Source of the DNA: Halicephalobus mephisto
Taxonomy: Eukaryota > Nematoda > Chromadorea > Rhabditida > Panagrolaimidae
Direction of reading: 5' to 3'
Assembly: GCA_009193035.1 (NCBI GenBank)
Contig: SWDT01000001.1
Coordinates: 62,001-126,000 of the forward strand
Length of the DNA stretch: 64,000 bases
In this document: positions 54,301 to 64,000 of the stretch, one piece after another
How the letters are laid out: each line of letters begins with the position of its first letter
Position numbering within the stretch: the first letter of the stretch is position 1
Program-made: the position numbers and the translations under genes
The notes under the pieces: model-generated
What the model was told of the DNA's origin: nothing
The model's input: the letters and a program-made list of their open reading frames with translations, nothing else
The model's database searches: none

Positions 54301-57300
54301 CCTGAAATTTGCAGACATTGTATTCCGACTTTGGAAAGGGTTTCTGGGTGCGGCTTTGTTCGATACGTTTCGCATTTCAATGTTACCCCCTCAGGGTAAC
54401 AACTGAGAATACTGTTGACTAGATGTATAGGAATACTACAAACGGGATTTTACGCCCTCTACCCTTATTTGTCATTGTTGAAGCTTCCTTCCTCTAAGAA
54501 ATAGTTTGTCGTGAAAACGAAGAAGAGAAAACTGCGCTACTGGTAAGAGCACTCTGTCATCGACACTAACAAAATTGCATTTTCCGTTCTCCGGCGAGAA
54601 ATGCTTCAAGACTGGAGTATTCTGGAAACACATTTACAGCATCGCGCAAGTTTGTCTGAGGATGTACTATTCAGTAGGATTCAATTCATCTTGATTAAGT
54701 GAGGAATAATATTAATTCGCAAGTAATCGGGGATAGTGATTGATATTTAGCAGAAAACGGCACTATCCGAGGGAGAGTGGGTTCGGAAAAGACCGGAATG
54801 GAGCCAGTCATTCCTTCGTGGACGGTTGATGGAAATTACAGATTTGACAAAATTGGCTTTTCTTTTGACTCGTTCTTTATTGAATGCAGCAAAAGACAAT
54901 CTGACACTTTCTAACTCACCAAAAATTCTGATGTTTTGTTCGCACGTTAGTGTTCCTGAGACAGGGGACAGCTACGACTCGCAGCAGACGCTGTCCTCAG
55001 GAAGCGTTTCCCCCGTCGCTCCTACTATCTTACACGTTTCATCTAACGCGGTTTGCTCGATGAGACGGACTGCCGCTCTTCGCAAAATAGCTGGCCCTGC
55101 TTCCGTTAGGATCCTTAGAGCGTACTTTTCCGCCGCTTTTCAAGCTATAGACGTTTATATTCTTGAAGGCGAACCTCGTTGTGACACATGTAAAAACGGT
55201 GATTTTCTCTGTATTGATCTTTGTAGAATATTCAAATTTCGGTTTCCTGGAAGGTAATTACTCTGTACTTTGTTTTACCACAGTCGAAGATCAAAGTTGG
55301 AACTAAAAAGTTGAATTTTCGTTCTGAGACATGGGTTTAGAGATTTGAATTTTCATTCTGAGACATGGGTTTAGAGATTTGAACTTTTTGTTATGAGACA
55401 TTGGTTTAGAGATTTGAACTTTTCGTTCTAAGACATTGTTCTACAAATTTGAATTTTCGCTCTGAGACATGGTTCTGTAAACTTGAGTTTTTATCTGAAT
55501 TAAGATTTTCAGAATTTTAAGGTTTTATTCTAAGACACGACTTATAGACTATATTTTGATTGAAAAACCTGAATAAGTTATAATTATTAATTTAGGTAAA
55601 ACAACTTTTTGGAATATAAAAGATATAAATGCTTTCTAACACGAAAAGTCCGGATTTTTAACTCCAACTCTGACCGTCGATTTCGGTAAAATAGAAGGTT
55701 GATTCTTGGTCTTAATTAAGAATTGATCGTAGTAATAGACCGTTTTTGCTACGAAGGGTCCTTGGGGAATTCGAAAACGTGACATTTTTTTTACAAATGT
55801 GTTTTGTGTACCAATTTATTAAATTTTTTTTTAAGTTTTATTTTTTTATTTTTAAAATTTAAATTTCGTAAATTAATATTTAATATTTTTGTTTAAATTT
55901 AATTTTCAACCATGTCAGAAATATCGGGAATTTTAAAAACAGCGTAATGTCTGAATTTTTGGATTTTCGTCGATGCTCCAATTGGCTTCGTTTTAATATT
56001 TTTTTAAAACTCAGAAAAATTGCAAAATTTATTTTATAAAATTTTCATTTTTGGTTTTTCGAGTTGACTCACTTCCTGAAAATTTTTTGTAAAATATACT
56101 GTAATTTTTCAGGAAAGGGATCACAATAACAAACTTTCCTTTTTTCCTCTTTATGAAGCCGACACTAGGAAATTTGTAGAAGGTTTGTTTTTAAATTTTT
56201 TATTTCCAATCAATGTTAATTTCAGTAAAAAATGGAGAGCTCGCTTTCCCAGGGAAAATTCTAAAGAATTATTCAACGAAGAAGCAGCCGTTTTTGAAAG
56301 ATTCGTGGTTATTTAAGAAGGAATCGAAAACTGGTAATGGTTCCTGTAACAAAGGGGTATTCTCAAGAGCATCGAAGAAGGGTCGTGGAAAGGAGTTGAT
56401 CTCCCACGGCTTCGAGCCCATCGAGAATTCCGGGAATTTTTGCATTGAGGATTCGATGCAACGGACATTGGACAACACGGCGTCTCATAGTCAGAATCTT
56501 CCGGGTTGCTCTTCTGGACCCGATCAACTTGTATCTTCTGTTAAAAACATTAAGCTTGATAACGTCAGTGACGAGAACACGGCGGGGGGCAAAGGCACCT
56601 CCGCCAACGGCGCTGGCGACGCGTCGGATTCCGGCAATAAGCTGGAAATCGAAGCTGCACTTCAAGATCAAAATGAAAAACAAAAATTTCTCGATTTTCT
56701 AAATCAACAATATTGTTCTGAAAATTTATATTTTTATTTTTCCGTAAGGGAATATAAGCAGCTCGATGAAAAAGACGATGAAGGCAGATACAGATTAGGA
56801 AATCAGATATATGAACGGCATTTTGCCCCTAATTGCAATGAGCCGGTCAACGTCGAGTACTCCACTCACAAAGCCATCGTCGATGCCAAGAGGATGAAGG
56901 ACTTCAATCCCAAGACCTACGATCAAGCTCAGTACCAGATCTTCCACTTGCTCAAATACGATGTTTGGCCACGATATATTCGTTCTGAAATGGAAAAAAG
57001 TAATTCATTGTTACATTATTCTAATTACAGTATTTTTAGAACCGTCATCGAAAACTGGATGTGTCGAAAACGACGGTTCCAGCGAACATTCATCTGTAAG
57101 TTAATTTTATTTTAAAAATGTTGTAAATCTATCTTCCGAAACGTGTTTGGAGTATTGAAGCACTTTTCTTTCGCTTTTTCTCAATGTCGTGAAATTCCAA
57201 AATTTTCAATTTTCTTCTTTCAATCTATTTTTCTTTTTTAATTTTAGAACAATTCGGTGACTCATAAACTGAAACGACTTTTTGGACCGAAACCTCTCCA

Positions 57301-60300
57301 TTGATCTCTGAAGATGAACATGGATTACGATCCAATCGGAATATAGGCAAAAATCAAGGTCCACATGAACGTCGAAGTTACAACAGCACGAAAACTGCCG
57401 TCGATATGGGTGTTTTGTTACGGTGTTTGGACATTCGTTTTCAAGTGTGGCTATTTATCGTTTAGTTTTTTGAATCTATCTGTTAATGAATTTCATAATT
57501 TCACTAATTTTCCTTTTTTTTGTGTTAATTGTGAAAAATTTAAATTACTGAAAAATGAAATTTTATTAATTTAGTGTGGGGAAGGAGCTAAGAATATGTC
57601 CAAAAGACCATCAGTACGTGAATTACGGTATTGTATGGTTCTTGCGGCGGACAGTTTGACTGCTGAGAAGGAAGTCCTAAGTGATCCTCTGATATCCGTC
57701 AAGCGATGGACAGAGACAATGGCTCAACGACGAGGAATGGATAAAAATTCTACAGAAGTCGTAGATGCACAGGTAATTTAAAATATTACGTTCTACAGTA
57801 CTTGTGTCCCAGATTTAAATTTCGAATTTGAATAATTTTGATTAAAAAACTATTTTTAAGTGGAGTTTTGAAAGTCATTTTAGGTAAATTTTAAGTTTTA
57901 CAGAACTCCAAAAGGAGTTTTAGATGTTCTTAGAATTGAGAGTTAGGCTTCAGAATCCTGGATTCTGAGAATTGACTTCTTATTTGGATTCAGAATCTAT
58001 GGATTTTATCACTCTATTATTAGTATTTTTTACTCAGCTATTAAGATATTGGAAAATTCTTGAATTAAAATCGAGAACTAGTCTTCAGAATCCTGGATTC
58101 TAAAGATCGGTCCCTGATTTCAGATTCAGGATTTAAGAGATACCATTCTATTATTAGTCCTTTTATTCAGTTCTAACTCCAGAATTTCAATATTAATACT
58201 TGGGACACAAGTGTCATGCTACCGAATATTACTGTAGATAATATTTGTGATTATTTAGACGGGAAGTACAATAGATCCAGCTCGCCAAGCAATCGATGCT
58301 CTGAATAATCGCCACGTTCGTCTTATGCCGGTAGTTCGATTCCCAGTCGACTTTCTTGCCCCTACAGTATCCTCAAAAAATACTTCTCCAATGCCAGTCA
58401 AAGTAGTCATGCTACGGGTTAGACAAGGTCTGACATTGAACAAAGTCATCAGACCACTATTAATCAAGTACAATTACGATCCGACAGATGTAGCTGCGTG
58501 TTTTGCGGGTACTTGTGATCCAGTTCCGATGTCGACAACAGTAGCAAGTATTACTCCAAGGATGATTACAGTAATGACACAACAACAGTACAAAGATAGG
58601 AAATTGCTGCCGAAACGGGAATATCAAAAAGAATTGGTCGCATCGCCCATTCTAGCTCAGAATCAGGAACTCAATTTACCGTATTTTCAGCATGGTGATA
58701 TTGCATTTTATGAATGTCCAACTGAAGTCGATGTCAAAGGTCAGAAACACAGTGCTACAAGATCCCACAGCACTAACCCCAGAGTGAGTGGAGACCTCGT
58801 TACAGTACTTAATGTTATTTTTAGTTCCAAGAATTGTTCAAATTTGGTCGTAAAGCTAGTCAAGCAAAATCAAAAAGTGACAATGAAGGCAATATTGCCG
58901 GAGGGGAAAACCTCATCACGACAAAGACAGGAGGGAGTGATCGTCGGAAATCCATAGGAACCGCGGGTCGGGCTGCCGCGCTCACTCCATCTTCTGTAGC
59001 TCCGAGTGATATACCGTATTGTGGTGAATCTTCGTTACAAGACGACACATTGACAGACAGGAGCAACAAATCCACCACATCCCCTAAAATACGAAAGGAC
59101 AAACCATCGCCATCCACGGCACCCAGCTCGGTGCGATCCCAGCAACCCTTGAGTAAGGAGGTATGTTGTATGGTCCTGATCTATCCTGTGGTAAAAACCG
59201 TACAACAGTCTCCCCTGAGGCATTTAAAGTCCAAATTGGTTTTAAAATTTCATACTTTTTAAATTAGTCTTTAATCCTAAATTTAAATTTTGGGATCTTT
59301 CGGAAATCAAAAAATTTGGTTTAAAAAATAAATTTTAGAATATTTAATTTTTTAGATTTTCTCCGATTTCGAATTTTATACTTTTTAAATTGAGCTTTTT
59401 AGTTACAATTACTGTACTAGAATACTTCAAAAACTAAAAAGATAAATTTAAAAAAGTAAAAAATTCCAAAATCAGTTCAATTTGAAAAAATAAATATAAA
59501 AATTTTTTTTATTTTTAGACCAATTTTTTCGGTTACGATTACTGTATTAGGATAACATAGATTCCAGAAAAACTAATCTAAAAACAAAAATAATTTTTAC
59601 CAAATAGGGAACAAAACGCCGTAGGGGAGGAGCTGTCGTATAGCCGGCTAGACCTTTCTTCGTAAATATAGCTTTTCACGTGGATTTATTATGTGTTGTT
59701 TAGTGCGCACCCAAACCGAGCCCCGTTCCCACAAAAGTAACGTCTTCAGAAGGTCATTCAGAAGTGCCAAAGGGTTGTTTCGAAATGCCTGATTTTTTGA
59801 AAGAGGTTTGATTTTAAATAATAATAATCGTAATATTAATCATAGACATTTGTGTCCCAGATTTAATTTCGAATTTGAATAATTTTGATTAAAAAACTAT
59901 TTTTAAGTGGAGTTTTGAAAGTCATTTTAGGTAAATTTTAAGTTTTACAGAACTCCAAAAGGAGTTTTAGATGTTCTTAGAATTGAGAGTTAGGCTTCAG
60001 AATCCTGGGTTCTGAGAATAGATTTTTTATTTGGATTCAGAATCTATGGGTTTTATTACTCTATTATTAGTACTTTTTATTCGACTACATTGATATTAGG
60101 AAAATTCTTGAATTAAAATCGAGAACTAGGCTTCAGAATCCTGGATTCTGAGAATCAACTTCTGATTCAGGATTTAGGAATCTTATTACTCTATTATTAG
60201 CACTTTTTATTCGACTATAATGATATTTAGGAAATTCTTGAATTAAAATCGAGAACTAGTCTTCAGAATCCTGGATTCTAAAGATCGGTCTCTGATTTCA

Positions 60301-60585
60301 GATTCAGGATTTAAGAGATACCATTCTATTATTAGTCCTTTTATTCAGTTCTAACTCCAGAATTTCAATATTAATACTTGGGACACAAATTTAACAGCAT
60401 AGTGATGATAATTTTTTAAATTTTAGGGTAATACAAAATTGATCACCGACGCAAAATCGGGAGCCAATGGAAACGGACCCAGAGTCCCGGCAATTTATGC
60501 TTCGGCCGTCCGTAGCGATAAGGAATCCACAACTCCGTCAGATATTGGTCCCGAAAAAATTTCCTGGTACGCAGACTATGTCTAA
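51251..60585 (+). CDS. RGS protein with two Ras-binding-type domains (RGS12/14/LOCO-like)
   Basis: Exons in phase: 51251-51394, 51465-51521, 56113-56182, 56226-56999, 57040-57095, 57575-57772, 58259-58783, 58825-59160, 59704-59805 and 60427-60585, giving 806 aa. The RGS domain (about residues 231-346) runs from EAALQDQNEKQKFLDFLNQQ through SENLYFYFSVREYKQL to KYDVWPRYIRSEM. It corresponds to the E-N-x-x-F and Y...F..L..D.W..F boxes that bind activated G-alpha and speed GTP hydrolysis. Two ubiquitin-like Raf/RBD-type domains follow: about 378-450 (RYCMVLAADSLTAEKEVLSD, WTETMAQRRGM) and about 480-545 (VVMLRVRQGLTLNKVIRPLL). The tail is Ser/Pro/Lys-rich. RGS plus tandem RBD defines the R12 group, but I see no GoLoco motif (F..LL...Q..R.DDQR). 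Introns hold two copies of one MITE family. The first exons are uncertain; the core from 56113 is firm. Confidence 0.8.
51522..54750. other. Large RGS intron, first part
   Basis: 52258-52352 is a near-perfect 55-base direct duplication that includes an acceptor-like CCTCTAGGATATCGATCT. 52400-52990 and 53560-54700 are much richer in G and C than usual intron sequence here. Short frames are open (minus 52966-52778 with EDDGASITRVNRPQE; plus near 54230 with MSPNSPRIKLAPSLSLNHKG) but none could be joined. An alternative promoter or first exon is plausible. 53000-53520 is AT simple sequence. Confidence 0.4.
54751..55253 (+). other. 503-base open, exon-like segment in the RGS intron
   Basis: Bounded by an acceptor (TGATATTTAG) and a donor (GGAAG|GTAATT), one plus frame stays open for 167 codons. 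It starts QKTALSEGEWVRKRPEWSQS and ends with a Cys-bearing stretch CDTCKNGDFLCIDLCRIFKF. It ends in phase 2, while the next RGS exon (56113) needs phase 0, so it cannot be used in the RGS frame given here. It may be an alternative exon with a frame error, or an unrelated gene. Confidence 0.35.
55290..55700. repeat. Tandem and dispersed repeat block
   Basis: 55310-55500 holds about four units of 46-50 bases (GAGACATGGGTTTAGAGATT, TGAACTTTTCGTTCTAAGAC). 55540-55690 matches 25640-25820 (GAAAAACCTGAATAAGTTAT, CTTTCTAACACGAAAAGTCC, CTGACCGTCGATTTCG). The remaining intron to 56112 is AT-rich. Confidence 0.65.
57248..57304 (+). other. Candidate alternative last exon of the RGS gene
   Basis: After a good TTTTAATTTTAG acceptor, the frame set by exon 57040-57095 continues NNSVTHKLKRLFGPKPLH and stops at TGA 57302-57304. 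Using it would give a short RGS protein without the two Ras-binding-type domains. Skipping it joins 57095 to 57575, also in phase 0. Confidence 0.45.
57806..58210. mobile_element. MITE with TTGTGTCCCA ends, copy 1
   Basis: Left end TTGTGTCCCAGATTTAAAT and right end ACTTGGGACACAAG are inverted. Between them are AGTGGAGTTTTGAAAGTCAT, CCAAAAGGAGTTTTAGATGT and tandem CAGAATCCTGGATTCTGA units. Copy 2 lies at 59852-60393, in another intron of the same gene and in the same orientation. Confidence 0.75.
59852..60393. mobile_element. MITE with TTGTGTCCCA ends, copy 2
   Basis: Almost identical to copy 1 for the first 180 bases and the last 110 bases. The middle has one or two extra tandem units of GAACTAGTCTTCAGAATCCT, which accounts for its greater length (about 540 versus 405 bases). 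Confidence 0.75.
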
Positions 60586-62945
60586 AAATATGGCATTTGC
60601 GTGGTTGCTCACTTACTGCCCAACAGCCCATTGTACTTATACATATTTGTTTTCTGATCCTTGTGGAGGACAATAGACCAAAAATTAAGCCTTTCTTCCC
60701 TGCTTATCCTTGCTGGAAAGCCGGCAATTTTAGTTTTATTCAGTTGTTAGACCTCATTTGTGGGCGTAAACTGTACGGTAGCCGTCCTTCTGCAATATTT
60801 TTCCCTAATTTCACGAGGATAATTCGATTTTTACTTTTTTGTATTAGTCTTATCAATTCCTCAAATAACCTAAAATAGTAATCAGGACCAAAACTGTCGA
60901 TTTTCGAACTTTCGAGTCAAATTTCGAATTGATTTGAAACAGATTTCAAATTTGAAAATTGAGAAGTTAAAATTTGAAAATTCAACTACTTTGATTCGAA
61001 AATTTAACTACTTTAATTTGAAAATTGAAAAGTTTAAATTTGAAAATTTAACTACTTTGATTCGAAAACTTCGGAAACTCGACAACTTGGATTATGATCA
61101 AGACTGGTCTAAAAAGTAGAAATTTCGAAATTAACACAAGTCTAAGAGTCAATATATTAAGAGAAGAATCGCCCCAAGGGATTAAGTATCCTATAACACA
61201 TTTTTTATTTTTTGAAATTAAATTTTATTTCTGAAATAGTTTAAAATGATAGTCAAGTAGTCAAAGCTAATCTCAAAAGAAAAAAATTTCGAAATTGATT
61301 CAAATCAAAAAGATATAAATGTTCTAAAAAATCAAATATTTTAAAAATTTATTTTTTATCTTTTTAGACGAGTTTGTAGCTTCTGAAATGACTTAATTAT
61401 GATTTAAAAATTTAATGAAATTCGAAAATAACACGAATCTAGGGGATGAATGCCGCAGGGGAGCAGCTACCGTACAGCCATGGGCAAAACAGCAAACCGA
61501 TTCCTTTCATTTCTTCGCTCTTGTGACGCCTTCTCAGGTTCATTGATTAAAATGATCAAAAAACAACACGTATTTTTAAATTACCATTTTTGTGATGTTT
61601 TTTCCTTAATTATCATAATTTGTTTCCCCAATTCCACGTCAATACGAGTGTCTTCTCCGTTGTCCTGAGCTCTTACGTTGATCTCAAACTCTAGCCACAC
61701 TTGTACTCATTCCCGTAGAAATACCGCCGTGAACTTCTCCAATCACACTCACAGAGCTCACATTCAGTTATTATCCAAAGGGTTTTCGTTTTGGGATACA
61801 TATAACGAAAAATTGATCTTTTTCGTTGTGAGAAACAAATAATTAAAAAAAGTATTTTCGTTGTAAGACATCAGTTACGAAAAATCGATTATTTTCGTCT
61901 TAGAATTTAAACATCAGAAAATTAATTTTTTCGCTGTGAGAAACAAACAATTAAAAATAAAGTATTTTCGTCGTAGGACATCAGTTACGAAAAATCGATT
62001 ATTTTCGTCTTAGGATTTAAACATCAGAAAATTAATTTTTTCGCTGTGAGAAACAATCAATTAAAAATAAAGTATTTTCGTTGTAAGAAACATGATTACG
62101 GAAAATGAATTATTTTCGTTGTGAGATTCGAACAAGAGAAAATAGATATTTTTCGTCCTAAGACACAAATAATTAAAAATAGATCATTTTCGTTGTAGGA
62201 CACTAATTACGAAAAAAGGATCATTACTGTTTTTAGCATAACTGCCTCAAGACCACTTCATGTGCCAGAATGAGCTCAATTCGATCGAGGTGCGTGTATG
62301 AGAAGTCATCGGTGTAGGTTCTTATCTGCATATTCTGGAACTTAGTCAAATCTGTTTATTTAGAAAACTTATTTTTCCAAAGGCCTCATTACTGTATAAA
62401 GGCTTTATTTAGTATCTCCAATCGGTCTGATAAATTTTATTTTTTTAAAATTCTATCCAAAGATATTTTTTGATTTAAATTTCGTTTTTTTTTTGTCATT
62501 TCTAAATTCGATGGGTTCATAAACATTGGAGCCATATTTCATCACAAAAATTTTTAATTTAATTAGAGGCCAAATTTTACTTTTTATTCAAAATTGTTTT
62601 ATTGTTAAAAATTTGAGTAAGGTGTCTGTTTGTTTCAAATATGGATAACGGATAAACGATACTATGAAATTTTTATAATTGTCAAATTTAAAAATAATTA
62701 AAATTTTCATTTTTCATCAATTTAGAAAAATTTAATTTTTTCCTGTCAAGACCATTTTTTAAATTTTTTTAAAATGATCTTAACACGAAAAATTAAAAAT
62801 TAAAAATTAACAAAATTTTCTAATTTTGATGAATTGACAAAATGCGACAATTAAATCAGAAAAAAAATATCACAGATAAAAAATAAATTAAAATTAAAAA
62901 ATAAATTAAAATTAAAACAGAAAGACACAATATAGATGGCCAAGA
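60586..62945. other. Intergenic, AT-rich, several repeats
   Basis: 60930-61090 holds 30-base units (AAATTTGAAAATTCAACTAC, TTTGATTCGAAAATTTAACT). 61440-61740 has normal composition and a 72-codon ORF (61450-61668) of unknown origin. 61780-62230 is a 109-base tandem array (TTTTCGCTGTGAGAAACAAA, TTACGAAAAATCGATTATTT) of about four units. The rest shows nothing. Blocks of the type GCCGCAGGGGAGCAGCTACC near 61450 and GCCGTAGGGGAGGAGCTGTC near 59612 are related dispersed sequence. Confidence 0.5.
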
Positions 62946-63499
<554 letters not shown>

Positions 63500-63737
63500 C
63501 TAAAAATCCCAAAAATAAAAATAATCACCCAAGTAAGCATTTTATAATTTCAAATATTAGTTGTAATTTAGTTTACTACACAGTAATCTTTTCGATGCTC
63601 AGTGATTTTAGCACAGTGAAAGAGCTAAATATCATACGGTACAATTTCAAGTACCCGAACCAGATGATTATCGCCCCATCAAGGCCTAGAACAAGAGACC
63701 TGTAAATGATGGACCAACAGTTGAACGTATTTCTAGG

Positions 63738-63978
63738 ATAACAAAGCCATAGAGCTAGTAACATAGAACTTTCCAAAATCACAAAGCTATAGAATTAGTG
63801 ATATAGGATTTTCCAAAATCACAAAGCTATAGAATTAGTGACATAGAACTTTCCAAAATCATAAAGCCATAGAATTAGTGATATAAAACTTTCCAAAATG
63901 ACAAAGCTATAGAATTAGTGATATAAAACTTTCCAAAATGACAAAGCTATAGAATTAGTGACGTAGAACTATAACCGA
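63738..63978. repeat. 40-bp tandem repeat
   Basis: Six near-perfect units of ACAAAGCTATAGAATTAGTG plus ATATAAAACTTTCCAAAATG, starting at 63741, 63781, 63821, 63861, 63901 and 63941. Homogeneity suggests recent expansion. Confidence 0.85.
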
Positions 63979-64000
63979 ACTTAACTAGTTAACTGTTGGC

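Noticed and set aside
58860..59223. Minus-strand ORFs over the RGS gene
   Set aside because: Shadows of the plus-strand RGS exon 58825-59160, which joins in phase on both sides.

Overview
The window looks like nuclear DNA from a rhabditid nematode, close to the Caenorhabditis type. It is very AT-rich. Genes are compact with many introns, acceptors are of the TTTCAG type, and several introns are under 60 bases. Recognisable orthologues (V-ATPase subunit E, PGAP2, sphingomyelin synthase, SSUH2/ssu-2, DDX54, an R12-type RGS protein, a serpentine chemoreceptor, a Tc1 element) fit this. Exon models below were assembled by hand from GT/AG sites and reading-frame phase.

Layout, left to right: end of an unknown gene, then a close downstream beta-lactamase-related gene (188-2156, +); a GSKIP-domain gene (3802-5545, -); a 12-TM-type MFS-like transporter (about 6962-12727, +) tail to tail with a small secreted-peptide gene (12849-13824, -); a repeat-rich stretch (13.8-18.3 kb); vha-8 (18683-19453, +); a Ly6-like GPI-type protein (19788-21048, +); PGAP2 (21307-23536, +); repeats to 26.5 kb; sphingomyelin synthase (26530-30474, -) with a whole Tc1-type transposon in one intron; a poorly coding repeat zone (30.5-37.1 kb); ssu-2/SSUH2 (37179-41300, -); DDX54 helicase (42341-44910, +); an intronless serpentine receptor (45005-46066, -); a LINE remnant (about 47.6-47.9 kb); a long RGS-RBD-RBD gene (core 51251-60585, probably starting at 49475, +); and the 3' part of an unrecognised gene (62946-63499, -).

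The most unusual feature is the repeat landscape. At least seven dispersed blocks share monomers centred on a TTGC-NN-GCAA dyad next to CTGCAG. Three of them (3046-3475, 13013-13462, 34992-35624) are clearly bounded by about 30-bp terminal inverted repeats (GGTCTATAAAAAGGTCGACA type), so they look like mobile elements that carry a minisatellite as cargo. Four sit inside or next to genes, including introns of the transporter and the secreted-peptide gene. Other families with inverted ends occur in the beta-lactamase, Ly6 and RGS introns.

Several reading frames break by a single base: three times in the Tc1 transposase, once in the last gene (a run of seven A), and once near 51357 in the RGS gene. 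Most breaks lie in or beside mononucleotide runs, so uncorrected long-read indels are a real alternative to gene decay.
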